From the NCBI RefSeq assembly GCF_904846625.1, contig NZ_CAJHBL010000004.1:310001-374000 (forward strand): a stretch of DNA of 64,000 nt. Direction: 5' to 3'. The position numbers and the translations under genes were made by a program. Source of the DNA: Psychrobacter sp. JCM 18900. GTDB lineage: Bacteria; Pseudomonadota; Gammaproteobacteria; Pseudomonadales; Moraxellaceae. Shown here in pieces: positions 1 through 8,638 of this stretch. The notes under the pieces are model-generated. The model did no database searches, was not told the DNA's origin, and worked only from the letters and a program-made list of their open reading frames with translations. The stretch's first letter is position 1, and each line of letters opens with the position of its first letter.

Positions 1-378
1 TTAGAGACAGGCGAGTTAATTACTCATGTTGTATTACCTGCGCCTATTAAAGGTATGCATACTTATGACAAAGTGCGAGATCGCGCCTCATATGCGTTTG
101 CGCTCGTGTCCTGTGCCGCAGTGATAGACGCTGATGATAACGGTAATCTAAAAACGGTACGATTGGCATTTGGTGGTATCGGTACGGAGCCATGGCGTAA
201 TGAAGAAGTTGAGGCACTGTTGACGGATACCGATGGCAATAATGACGTTATCGTGCAAGCTGCCGATCTGTTATTGAATGATGCCAAAGGTAATGGTCAA
301 AACGACTTTAAGATACCGTTGACGCGTCGCCTACTAAAACAAGTCATTCAGCGCGCACTAGCGGGCGAGGGAGCATAA
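1..378 (+). CDS. Xanthine dehydrogenase-family FAD-binding subunit, C-terminal part (cut by window start)
   Basis: The reading frame is open from base 1, so the start lies outside the window; about 125 residues are visible. The sequence matches the C-terminal domain of CO-dehydrogenase/xanthine-dehydrogenase flavoprotein subunits of the YagS/PaoB kind, with the motifs LPAP, a DRASYAFALV stretch and the AFGGIGTEPWR segment typical of that domain. In this enzyme class the FAD subunit passes electrons from a [2Fe-2S] subunit (expected upstream, not seen) to an acceptor. The gene stops 2 bases before the molybdopterin subunit, so the two are surely one operon. The substrate (aldehyde, purine or other heterocycle) cannot be read from this fragment. 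Confidence 0.85.
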   Translation, partial: LETGELITHVVLPAPIKGMHTYDKVRDRASYAFALVSCAAVIDADDNGNLKTVRLAFGGIGTEPWRNEEVEALLTDTDGNNDVIVQAADLLLNDAKGNGQNDFKIPLTRRLLKQVIQRALAGEGA

Positions 379-380
379 TC

Positions 381-2819
381 ATGTCATTATTTGAATCAAT
401 CACTCAGTCAGAACCGACCAAAAAAATGACCATGGATGAACCTGTTGAATCTTTATTTAGCACAACAGCGAGCAAACTGGTTGGTAAGCCAATCAACCGT
501 GTTGATGGCTCGCTGAAGGTTAGTGGTCAAGCACCTTACAGTGCTGAAATCCATTTAGACAATAAAGCGTACGGTGTCTTGGTCGGTGCGACTATTGCTA
601 AAGGGCAAGTCCAGAATATCGATAGTAGTTCTTTAGATGGCATTCCCAATATTATCAAGGTCGTGACAGATCCTAAGCACTTCTTGCGTAATTCTCAGCA
701 AGGCGGATTGAAAAAAGCGCCAAAGCAGGGAGCGACTGAGATTTTTTATCATGGTCAACCCATCGCTGTTGTAATCGCTGAAACCTTTGAAGCAGCAACA
801 GAAGGGGCAAATGCGCTTAAAGTCACTTATAAAGATGAGACTGACCAAGCGGCATTAAATTTTACTAAAGAGTTGTCTAACGCCCATGCAGTTGATGAAA
901 AAAAAGGCTCTGACAAAAATTATGTCCAAGGCGATCCTGAGCAAGGATTGGCTAATGCTGAAGTAACACTAGATCGCTTTTATCATACGCCAAGTCAAAA
1001 CAGCTCTGCGATGGAGCCACATGCGACATTGGCACATTGGGAAGGGGATAAGCTCGTTCTTTATACGGCAAATCAAATGCTTGCGTCTTGTAAGCAGCAA
1101 GTCATGGATGCGCTAAACTTAAACAAAGATCAAGTTCAGCTAATTGCACACTATGTTGGTGGTGGGTTTGGTAGTAAGCTCGGTATTGCGCCTGAATCTA
1201 TTGCCGCTGCTATTGCGTCAAAAGATCTTGGTCGACCAGTATTGATTACTATGACCCGTCCACAGGTGATGGAGGCAACGGTCAGACGCTCAAACACTCG
1301 TCAGCGCATTGCAATTGGCTGCGATAAAAATGGCGTTATCGATACGTTGATTCACGATACCATTTCTAGCAATTTGCCAGACGAAGCGTTCTTTGAACCA
1401 ACTGCCTTGTCTACGCACTATCTATACAGTGGTAAAAACCGCCGTGTAAATTACGAAATGGTTGATATGAACCAAGTGCTATCAGGCTCTATGCGTGCAC
1501 CTGGTGAAGCGGTCGGTATGATTGCCGTTGAGTGTGCGATGGATGAATTGGCTGCGCAATTGGACCTTGATCCTATAGAGCTGCGCCGCCGTAACGAACC
1601 CGAAAAAGACCCTAGTAAAGACATTCCATTTTCGACGCGCCAGCTGATTGCCTGTATGGAGCAAGGTGCTGAGCAGTTTGGTTGGAGTCAGCGCAACACA
1701 AAGCCTGCCAGTCAATTAGAAGGTGACTGGTGGATAGGCACGGGCATGGCTGCGGCCGCACGTGGTAACCAGTTACAGTCTTCTGAAGCGCGCGCAACGC
1801 TGCAAATCGATAAGTCAAAAGCGCTTGGTGTCAAAGCAGTTATCGAGACAGATATGACGGATATCGGTACAGGGTCTTATACAGTGTTTTCTCAGGTAGC
1901 AGCAGATTTATTAGGATTACCTATCGACCATATCGAGATGAAATTAGGCGATAGTGCCTTACCACCTGCATCAGGTTCAGGTGGTAGCTGGGGTGCAGCA
2001 AGTGCAGGTAGTGGTGTCTACCTCGCTTGTGAGCAGCTGCGTGAAATGTTAGCAGAAAAAGTCGGTCTATACCCTGATACGATTCAGCTAGATAATGGTC
2101 AAATTAAGCAAGTAGGCAAGCATGATCTGACTACAGTAGAGGCAGCCAAAGAGAACGGTCAAGCGTTTGCTGATAGCACTATTGATAAGATATCTGAAAC
2201 GACCGGAGTCTCATTTTCAGAGAATGTATTAGAAGAACAGACAGCATCAGAAAAATATGATTTTGACAATACAGAATCATATGCGCTTGCTGACGTGATC
2301 GCAGGCTACGAGGAGCAAAAAGTCAGTGCCAAAGGACAGATAAAGCCAGGTAAAAATGGTAAAAAGTATCGTCAGTCTTCTTTTGGTGCAAACTTTGCTG
2401 AAGTAGCTGTGCATAAAGTTACTGGTGAGATTCGAGTAAAACGCATGACAGGCGCATTTGCCGCAGGTCGTATTCTTAACCATAAAACAGCGACTTCGCA
2501 ATGCTATGGTGGCATGGTATTCGGTATTGGCTCAGCGTTGATGGAAGAGGTCATCTACGATAAACGTGACGGTCGCCTATGTAACCATGATCTCGCTGAA
2601 TATCATGTGCCAGTCAATGCCGATGTACCACAGTTAGATGTGATATTGGTCGAAGAGGATGATCCTTATACCAACCCAATGCATATCAAGGGCATTGGTG
2701 AGACTGCTATTGCTGGTGCTGCCGCCGCGATTGCTAACGCTGTCTATAATGCCGTCGGCGTACGCGTTTATGATTTTCCGATTACGCTTGATAAATTGCT
2801 TTACGAGATGCCAGAGTAA
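381..2819 (+). CDS. Xanthine dehydrogenase-family molybdopterin-binding (large) subunit
   Basis: An 812-residue catalytic subunit of a molybdenum hydroxylase (aldehyde/xanthine oxidase family). Seen: the a/b hammerhead domain in roughly residues 50-160, the GGGFGSK motif near residue 260, the SMRAPGEA motif near residue 370, and the C-terminal GIGETA motif near residue 773, whose Glu is the catalytic base in this family. It is longer than PaoC-like proteins (about 730) because of an N-terminal tail of about 30 residues and an acidic insertion around residues 580-650. No Tat signal is visible on this subunit; in Pao-type enzymes the signal is on the small iron-sulfur subunit. Together with the upstream FAD subunit and the downstream XdhC and MocA homologues it forms a complete MCD-type hydroxylase locus. 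Substrate unknown. Confidence 0.9.
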   Translation: MSLFESITQSEPTKKMTMDEPVESLFSTTASKLVGKPINRVDGSLKVSGQAPYSAEIHLDNKAYGVLVGATIAKGQVQNIDSSSLDGIPNIIKVVTDPKHFLRNSQQGGLKKAPKQGATEIFYHGQPIAVVIAETFEAATEGANALKVTYKDETDQAALNFTKELSNAHAVDEKKGSDKNYVQGDPEQGLANAEVTLDRFYHTPSQNSSAMEPHATLAHWEGDKLVLYTANQMLASCKQQVMDALNLNKDQVQLIAHYVGGGFGSKLGIAPESIAAAIASKDLGRPVLITMTRPQVMEATVRRSNTRQRIAIGCDKNGVIDTLIHDTISSNLPDEAFFEPTALSTHYLYSGKNRRVNYEMVDMNQVLSGSMRAPGEAVGMIAVECAMDELAAQLDLDPIELRRRNEPEKDPSKDIPFSTRQLIACMEQGAEQFGWSQRNTKPASQLEGDWWIGTGMAAAARGNQLQSSEARATLQIDKSKALGVKAVIETDMTDIGTGSYTVFSQVAADLLGLPIDHIEMKLGDSALPPASGSGGSWGAASAGSGVYLACEQLREMLAEKVGLYPDTIQLDNGQIKQVGKHDLTTVEAAKENGQAFADSTIDKISETTGVSFSENVLEEQTASEKYDFDNTESYALADVIAGYEEQKVSAKGQIKPGKNGKKYRQSSFGANFAEVAVHKVTGEIRVKRMTGAFAAGRILNHKTATSQCYGGMVFGIGSALMEEVIYDKRDGRLCNHDLAEYHVPVNADVPQLDVILVEEDDPYTNPMHIKGIGETAIAGAAAAIANAVYNAVGVRVYDFPITLDKLLYEMPE

Positions 2820-2844
2820 TTTTTTGAGCCATATGTACGACAGG

Positions 2845-2868
2845 AACCCGCTTAATGAGCGGGTTTTT
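2845..2868 (+). terminator. Rho-independent terminator after the molybdopterin subunit
   Basis: An 8-bp stem (AACCCGCT / AGCGGGTT) with a 5-base loop is followed by five T. It lies 25 bases after the stop of the large subunit and 63 bases before xdhC, so it may end or attenuate the structural operon before the maturation genes. Confidence 0.75.
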
Positions 2869-2930
2869 ATAACTCAATCAGCAGTATATTTCGTCATTAT
2901 CAAGAAAATAACTACCAAATAAGAGGCGTT

Positions 2931-4268
2931 ATGAATCAGGTCGCTGACATTCTTAAGCTGGCAATCAAAGCTAAGCAACAAGGTATTGATGCTGTATTGG
3001 CAACGGTCGTACGTACTGAAGGCTCAGCATATCGCCGTGCTGGCGCGATGATGCTTATCTGTGAGGATGGTCGATCAGTTGGGATGATTAGTGGTGGCTG
3101 CTTGGAGCCGCATATTATCAAACGTGCCTTTTGGCTTACTCGTAACGGTGCCAATGTGCAAGTCTATCAGACGGGTGATGACATTCAATATGCTGACGAT
3201 GGCCAAGCGCAAGCAGGTGTGAAGCGAACTAACTCTGATATATATGATGAGTCGGATAAAGGTTTAGATAGCGGCTTAAATGGCGGTTTAGATGACGCGG
3301 ACTTTGATGAGCTAAATTTTGGATTAGGCTGTAATGGGCGAGTGCATGTATTGTTTGAACGACTAACGACAGCAACACCATTGTTAGAGACAATCCGTAA
3401 TGTTCGACGTACTCAGCAGCCGATTACTGTAGCGACTTTAATTCGTGCTGACGACTATCAGTATCAAGATTCTATATCGCAAAACAGTGATAACTTGCAA
3501 ATCGGGATGCGGATTAATTTAGATGAATACTGCAGTTTGGGAAGCGTTTTTGCACTAGGGAAAACAGCTCTTCCAAGCATACTTGCCAATACTGTAGAAG
3601 AGTTAGCACAATATAAGCTGTCTGATAAAAATGCCGAATATGTGACGGTGAAAAATGAAGACGTAAATACAGAGTGGCTCGTGCAACGCCTGCAACCACA
3701 ATTGCGTCTATTGATTTGCGGGGCAGGTAACGATGTGATGCCACTGGTGACCATGGCTAAACTACAAGATTGGCATGTGACGGTCGTAGACAGTCGCGCG
3801 CAATATGCGACGCGTATGCGGTTTCCTCAAGCGGATGTTGTGATGTCGCTATCTTTAGATGACAGTGAGACTTTGCTTAAGCTCAGTAATAACGCAGCCG
3901 TCGCCCTGATGTCACACAGCTTGAGTCAAGATCGCGCGCGCCTAACTGTACTGCTCGAGCATTCAAACAATTATAAATACTTAGGACAATTAGGGCCGCG
4001 CTATCGAACCGAACGTTTAATTAATGAGATTAGCATAAACCTTAGCAATCCTACTATGTTAGAAGCTGGCATTCATAAATTGCATTATCCGATTGGTTAT
4101 AAGCTGGGTGGAGATGGCCCTGAGGCACTTGCGCTTGGCATCATGGCAGAGATTAATGCGGTCATGCATAGTCAAGACGCTCCAGTAAGTGGTTCACATA
4201 ACAATGTTTCAAATATCCCAGCGGTGAGTAATGATACGGATGCCAATATTGTCCAGAGTGGCGTATGA
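2931..4268 (+). CDS. XdhC/CoxI-family molybdenum cofactor insertion chaperone
   Basis: A 445-residue protein with an N-terminal XdhC/CoxI domain (residues about 10-130, with the SGGCLEPH motif) and a C-terminal Rossmann domain starting near residue 259 (LLICGAGND, then VTVVDSR). Family members bind mature or sulfurated Mo cofactor and hand it to the apo-hydroxylase. The conserved NFGLGCNG motif is preceded by an acidic Gly/Asp-rich insertion (about residues 100-125) with a DSGLNGGLDDAD look. The start follows a GAGGCG ribosome-binding site. The last 4 bases overlap the next gene (ATGA), which points to translational coupling with the MocA homologue. Confidence 0.85.
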   Translation: MNQVADILKLAIKAKQQGIDAVLATVVRTEGSAYRRAGAMMLICEDGRSVGMISGGCLEPHIIKRAFWLTRNGANVQVYQTGDDIQYADDGQAQAGVKRTNSDIYDESDKGLDSGLNGGLDDADFDELNFGLGCNGRVHVLFERLTTATPLLETIRNVRRTQQPITVATLIRADDYQYQDSISQNSDNLQIGMRINLDEYCSLGSVFALGKTALPSILANTVEELAQYKLSDKNAEYVTVKNEDVNTEWLVQRLQPQLRLLICGAGNDVMPLVTMAKLQDWHVTVVDSRAQYATRMRFPQADVVMSLSLDDSETLLKLSNNAAVALMSHSLSQDRARLTVLLEHSNNYKYLGQLGPRYRTERLINEISINLSNPTMLEAGIHKLHYPIGYKLGGDGPEALALGIMAEINAVMHSQDAPVSGSHNNVSNIPAVSNDTDANIVQSGV

Positions 4269-4987
4269 GTAAGCGTGCATTTACAGAAGGTGCTGAATAT
4301 ACAGAAAGTACTAAACAGCAGAGTCAAAACCATGCGGTCATTATCTTAGCAAGTGGCCTCAGTCAGCGTCTAGGTCAACCCAAGCAGCTGCTTATTAAGA
4401 ATGGCGAGCCGTTAATTACTTATATGACTCGATTGGCAATAACGACCAATCCGCAAGCCATCGTCGTCGTTATTCCTGATAAGCATCGTTTGATTGATAG
4501 CGCGATTACAGCGTTGGAAAATCAATATTCAACGGTTCAAATAGTAGTGAACTCACAAGCTGATGCTGGTATGGCGGATAGTTTAAGTCTAGGTATTGAG
4601 ACAATTGCTGCTCTTGAAACGACTTCAATCGATCGAGTGCTCATCATGGGAGTCGATCAAGTGTTATTAGATGAGCCACATTTAACCGCTTTGCTATCGG
4701 GCGAGCAGCCAGTAGTGGCTAGTCGCTATGACAGTTGGCAACGTTTAAAAAAACATCAAAATCTGGATGAAACGGTATCTGATATCATAGGTCTGCCTTT
4801 GGCAATTGACTATAACCTGCTGAGACAGTGGCAGTCAGAATTGATAGGAGATAAAGGGCTTCGTTACCTCATTAGAGAATTGCCCACTGATCAAGTAGGT
4901 GATGTCGATAATGACCAACTTAGCTACGATATTGATACGCCTGAGCAACTAGCGTTTGCTAGAAAACTGGGTTGGCTTGATAGCTAA
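4265..4987 (+). CDS. Molybdenum cofactor nucleotidyltransferase (MocA/MobA-like)
   Basis: A 240-residue NTP-transferase. The N-terminal nucleotide-binding motif is clear (LASGLSQRLGQPKQLL, residues about 28-43), followed by a metal-binding MGVDQV segment near residue 128. MocA-type enzymes convert Mo-molybdopterin to the cytosine dinucleotide form used by xanthine/aldehyde oxidase-family enzymes. CTP rather than GTP specificity is inferred from the neighbourhood, not from residues. It overlaps xdhC by 4 bases and closes the molybdo-enzyme maturation pair. Confidence 0.83.
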   Translation: MSKRAFTEGAEYTESTKQQSQNHAVIILASGLSQRLGQPKQLLIKNGEPLITYMTRLAITTNPQAIVVVIPDKHRLIDSAITALENQYSTVQIVVNSQADAGMADSLSLGIETIAALETTSIDRVLIMGVDQVLLDEPHLTALLSGEQPVVASRYDSWQRLKKHQNLDETVSDIIGLPLAIDYNLLRQWQSELIGDKGLRYLIRELPTDQVGDVDNDQLSYDIDTPEQLAFARKLGWLDS

Positions 4988-5035
4988 CTTGATTAATTTA
5001 ATTGATTTTGAACAGTATTCCTTCTGAACAACGAA

Positions 5036-5602
5036 ATGCGAGAGAATAAAATTATAAATACGATAGAAACCGAACGACTGTATCTCAGACAATGGCAAGC
5101 GAGCGACTTTGCGCCATTCGCTGAGATGAATGCTAACCCTGAAGTAATGGCATACTTTCCTAAGTTATTGACTACTTCCATGAGTAATACTATCGCCAAA
5201 AAATGCCAGTCGCTGATTGATGACAATGGGTGGGGTTTTTGGGCGGTCAGTCTAAAAGAGACAGATACTTTTATCGGTATGGTTGGGTTAAATAACGCGC
5301 ATGCCGATATGCCGTTTTCTCCTGCTGTCGAGATTGCTTGGCGCTTAGATAATGACTATTGGGGATTAGGGTATGCGACTGAAGCTGCCCGAGCATCTCT
5401 GAATTTTGCCTTTGTTGAGTTAGGGATTGAGGAAGTAGTTTCATTTACAGCAGTCATTAATAAGCGCTCACAATTGGTTATGGAGCGCCTTGGTATGACC
5501 AATACACAAGAAAACTTCTATCACCCGATGATTAATTCTAATCATCGGCTCGCTGAGCATGTGCTGTACAAAATCACTCGGCAGCAGTGGAAGCTTGCTT
5601 AG
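5036..5602 (+). CDS. GNAT-family N-acetyltransferase (RimJ/RimL-like)
   Basis: A 188-residue acetyltransferase of the RimJ/RimL group. Visible are the opening IETERLYLRQW motif, the central beta strands with WGFWAVSLK, the acetyl-CoA-binding WGLGYATEAA segment near residue 108, and the late SQLVMERLGM motif. Such enzymes acetylate protein N-termini, antibiotics or small amines with acetyl-CoA; the substrate here is unknown. The start may be this ATG (5036), close behind a weakly purine-rich stretch. It stands alone, 48 bases after the MocA homologue. Confidence 0.85.
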   Translation: MRENKIINTIETERLYLRQWQASDFAPFAEMNANPEVMAYFPKLLTTSMSNTIAKKCQSLIDDNGWGFWAVSLKETDTFIGMVGLNNAHADMPFSPAVEIAWRLDNDYWGLGYATEAARASLNFAFVELGIEEVVSFTAVINKRSQLVMERLGMTNTQENFYHPMINSNHRLAEHVLYKITRQQWKLA

Positions 5603-5692
5603 CTGCGTTAGCATACCCAGTTAAACGAATTAAAATTTATATACTTAAACTAATATATAATTATCGATTTATGTATATAAAATGAGAATGCT

Positions 5693-6787
5693 ATGGAAGA
5701 TATATTACTAGAATTTGAGAATGGTATAGCAGATATATTAGAGCTATTCAATAAATTTCGAGATAGTATCGGTGAGAACCCAGTATCAAAAACTACTAGA
5801 GATCGTATTGATTATTTTATAAGGGCTTATGAAAATTACAAGGTTGCTTTGGATAAAGGAAGTGCAGAGAAAATTGCAGAAGCTGCTTTAAGTGTTTGTT
5901 CGAATGCAAGTACAATTGATTTTCTTGTTGAGGATATTGATGAGCGAACGAGGGAATATAGTAAAACTTTATCAGAACGTGCTGTTTTTCTTCGTGGAAA
6001 GATAGAAAATTCACCAATTTTGACAGTTCCTTTGACAGACAAAGCACGTTCAAATGTTTCAAGCGATATGCAAGACTATAGATCTTTTAAGAAACAATTA
6101 AAAGATACGAATGAAAAACTTGAACAATTAAATCGTAAAGTAAAAAAATCACTTGATGAAAGTGAAGTTAAGGCTGATATTTTAACGAAAGAAATAGAGT
6201 CATTAGAAGAGACATACAAAAGTAAAATTGGTGCCATATCACTAGCATATGAAGAAGAGCTAAAAGCTATTAATGATAAGAATGCTCAGTTAGATACTCT
6301 TTTAGGTAACGCAGCAAGCAGAGTGATTGTTACTGAATATGCTGATAGTGCAGACCAAGAAAAAATAGCTGCTGATTGGTTGAGATGGGGATCATTGTTT
6401 TGTATGGCAATTATTATTCTAATAGCTGGCTATTCTTTCTGGGAATCTATTCATCAAAGCTTTGATCTATCTAATTCGCTTCTACGATTGGCATTAGTGT
6501 TCTTGTTATCTGTTCCAGCTGCTTACTTAGCGCGTGAGTCTACTAAGCATCGTCAGCAACAATACACTCATCTTCAAACATCATTAGACTTAAAGGCTAT
6601 TAATCCTTATATAGCCTCGTTACCTGAAGAAGAGCAACATAAAATAAAATCCGAAATTGCTCAAAGAATATTTGCCCCTAAAGATTTTCAATCTATAAGT
6701 AATGAGTCTTATCCAATTAACTCTCAAGAAGTCATCATGGCACTTATTGCAAAATTTGGAAACGATAAAGATAAACCGTCAGATTAA
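5693..6787 (+). CDS. Hypothetical coiled-coil protein with two membrane segments
   Basis: A 364-residue protein with no family I can name. Residues 1-125 are predicted helical and acidic; residues about 130-215 are strongly coiled-coil (Lys/Glu/Leu heptads). Two membrane segments follow at about 228-250 and 261-280, then a Lys/Arg/Gln stretch (ESTKHRQQQ) and a cytosolic tail of about 75 residues with a LPEEEQHKIKSEI helix. The base composition is clearly more AT-rich than its neighbours and codon choice favours A/T third positions, which suggests acquisition by transfer. Its stop overlaps by 4 bases the stop of the convergent methyltransferase gene. A stress or phage-defence role is possible but unsupported. 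Confidence 0.7.
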   Translation: MEDILLEFENGIADILELFNKFRDSIGENPVSKTTRDRIDYFIRAYENYKVALDKGSAEKIAEAALSVCSNASTIDFLVEDIDERTREYSKTLSERAVFLRGKIENSPILTVPLTDKARSNVSSDMQDYRSFKKQLKDTNEKLEQLNRKVKKSLDESEVKADILTKEIESLEETYKSKIGAISLAYEEELKAINDKNAQLDTLLGNAASRVIVTEYADSADQEKIAADWLRWGSLFCMAIIILIAGYSFWESIHQSFDLSNSLLRLALVFLLSVPAAYLARESTKHRQQQYTHLQTSLDLKAINPYIASLPEEEQHKIKSEIAQRIFAPKDFQSISNESYPINSQEVIMALIAKFGNDKDKPSD

Positions 6788-7449
6788 TTATCTCGCGAAA
6801 ACGTCAGAATATGCCCTTTAAATGGCAAGTCTAGGTAAGTCGTATTTTCAGGTTTTACATGCTTACTACTAAAGCCAAATTCAGTCATCTTATTGGTTAG
6901 CTTGTTTTTTCGACCGCGACCAGGATCGACCACGATGACTTCGCAAGTCGGCATAGCATGACGGTCAATGAACTCAGCTAATATATCAATGTGTTGGTCT
7001 TCATAGAGCAAGTCACTGCCGATAATCATATCAAACTTGCCAAGATGGCTATTATCCTCTGCCCAATCTAAACGCTCAAAATTAATCTCTTTGTTATTAT
7101 TCAGCGTGGTATTCCTATCAAGGAAATACTCAACCGTTGGATGATAGTCAGTCGCTGTGATGTCCGCATGTCTATGATTCAGTAGCAAACTAGAGAGCGC
7201 CATACCGCAGCCAACTTCCAAAATACGTTTGCCTGCAATATCGTAATCAAGCATATGATTGGCCAGCACCAAGCTTGACGGCCATATCACCCCAAACATC
7301 GGCCAAGAAGCAGAGCAGATGCCCAAATTTAACGCTTCGTCATCAGGGTCGCTAAATTGTTGATTGTCACGCAAAGTACAAATATGAATGTCGGTATTGC
7401 CAATTTCAATCGTTTGATAACGCACGCGCACAGTGGTCAGCGAAGTCAT
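6784..7449 (-). CDS. Class I SAM-dependent methyltransferase (METTL21-like)
   Basis: A 221-residue methyltransferase with a Rossmann core: motif I ILEVGCGMA (residues 76-84), the acidic post-strand ATDYHP (about 109), and the family-specific IIGSDLLYE motif near residue 141, which resembles the DVLYD motif of protein-lysine and nicotinamide-type methyltransferases. A WPSSLVLA helix precedes motif I, as in that group. The substrate is unknown, probably a protein side chain. It is convergent with the coiled-coil gene and has 416 bases without another gene upstream. Confidence 0.8.
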   Translation of the reverse strand: MTSLTTVRVRYQTIEIGNTDIHICTLRDNQQFSDPDDEALNLGICSASWPMFGVIWPSSLVLANHMLDYDIAGKRILEVGCGMALSSLLLNHRHADITATDYHPTVEYFLDRNTTLNNNKEINFERLDWAEDNSHLGKFDMIIGSDLLYEDQHIDILAEFIDRHAMPTCEVIVVDPGRGRKNKLTNKMTEFGFSSKHVKPENTTYLDLPFKGHILTFSRDN

Positions 7450-7865
7450 AAACTGTCCTAAAAAATAAGCAAGAATGCAAGTTTTGGCAGGGGTTGCCGA
7501 TTTCGGTAGGGTACGACGTTGGAAAAGATAGTTAAAATATTGGAAGCGGTATAGATGTTTGAATGATTAGAGATTTGTGGCAACTTAAGTTGTGGCAAGA
7601 AAATACTTAAGTATGAGAAGAGTATGACCTAAATTCTGACAAGTTATTGTTAATTCTGAGAGTATTGTTATTGCTGCATAGAGTTAGCCGATATCAAAGA
7701 GTGATATAGATAAGAATGGTACGAAAAGTTTCATATAAGCATAAGTAGTGTGCTTAGCTAGAATTAAGCGCACTGCTTATGCTCGCGTAAAAGATTGAGA
7801 TTAAGCATCAAATCAGTCGATACAGTGGAATCAACTAAGCGAGTTAAATCAGTTAAGAAACCTCC
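7450..7865. other. Intergenic stretch upstream of the methyltransferase gene
   Basis: No credible coding frame or RNA gene was found here. The only structure is the long inverted repeat at 7739-7782 described separately. Confidence 0.5.
7739..7782 (-). terminator. Strong hairpin after the roadblock gene set, possible terminator
   Basis: Two 18-base arms (7739-7756 and 7765-7782) pair with only two wobble positions and an 8-base loop. It lies about 85 bases beyond the last gene of the leftward roadblock/PAS set. There is no clean T-run after it on the minus strand, so it may be an RNA-stabilising 3' hairpin rather than a classical terminator. Confidence 0.4.
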
Positions 7866-8492
7866 TTAGTTAAGAAATCTCAATCCAGACGTTTTAAGGG
7901 CCCATACTAGTTCGACAAAAGCACGACTGTTGGTCAAAGGTTCGCCATCGATAATGAGAACGTAGCCTGCATTATCTATCCATAAAAACACAAAGCTGGT
8001 CTCAGGAATGAGTAGGTCAACCTGCTGAAAAAACGAGATTGCCTGACTCTCTACTGCCCATCCACGTTGCTTTTGGCGGAGCATAAAGCCTGAAAAATCA
8101 GCGGCGGCGACACTGAGCATGTCCGCTTCTTCTTGACTATAGCCAACTCGTGCCAAACAAAACCCTTCATCAGATCCAATAGCGGCTCGGCGTTTACCAG
8201 ATAAGCTCGCCACGACATAAGGCAAGAACTGGTCCAATGGTAAGTTAGGTGCTGGTAAAAGTAGCGACAGCTTTTCAATCCAACCTTGTTCTATAAAGCT
8301 CTGTAGCCATTTTTCAGAATAGCGCTGAAGCCAGTCAGCAGCGAGCAACGTCTGATCATAAGACAGCAAATCCTGTAATGCCAACTGCTCATCAGTTGGT
8401 TCGTTCTGTGAAAACGCCTCAAAAATACCAGCTGGCGTCAGGGTAAGATAGGTTTTATCAGCATTTAAGTAAGAGGACATAGTAACTACCAT
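7866..8492 (-). CDS. Hypothetical protein, probable winged helix plus diverged roadblock/LC7-like domain
   Basis: A 208-residue protein that I do not recognise by name. Residues 1-80 read like a small winged-helix domain ending in WLQSFIEQGWIEKL. Residues about 95-208 follow the roadblock/LC7 pattern when laid against the true roadblock protein of the same gene set: an SDEGFCLA strand-turn where that one has SNDGLMIA, a long Ala-rich helix, two central strands with a Gly turn (FVFLWIDNAGYVLII), and a C-terminal amphipathic helix. This is reading by eye and would need profile comparison. The start could be this ATG or the one 12 bases later; neither has a clear ribosome-binding site. It is the last gene of the set. 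Confidence 0.6.
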   Translation of the reverse strand: MVVTMSSYLNADKTYLTLTPAGIFEAFSQNEPTDEQLALQDLLSYDQTLLAADWLQRYSEKWLQSFIEQGWIEKLSLLLPAPNLPLDQFLPYVVASLSGKRRAAIGSDEGFCLARVGYSQEEADMLSVAAADFSGFMLRQKQRGWAVESQAISFFQQVDLLIPETSFVFLWIDNAGYVLIIDGEPLTNSRAFVELVWALKTSGLRFLN

Positions 8493-8531
8493 TATGATAA
8501 AAGTGATTAATAGGTGACAAATTAGGCTTTC

Positions 8532-8638
8532 ATATTGTTGAGTTCAAATAATTTCGATACAAGGAAACCGAGCGTAAGTTATACATTAATATGCTTACCG
8601 AGGATGACGATGTAGCGGATTTATATGGATTTGACTAT
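8532..8638 (-). repeat. Dispersed ~105-bp repeat, copy F
   Basis: The reverse complement aligns along its whole length with the copy at 22095-22199 (ATAGTCAA start, AAATCCGCTACATCGTCATC core, CTCGGTTTCCTT block), at roughly 85% identity by eye. It fills the gap between two genes of the roadblock set, and its first bases encode the C-terminus and stop of the upstream gene (stop at 8621). Confidence 0.75.
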
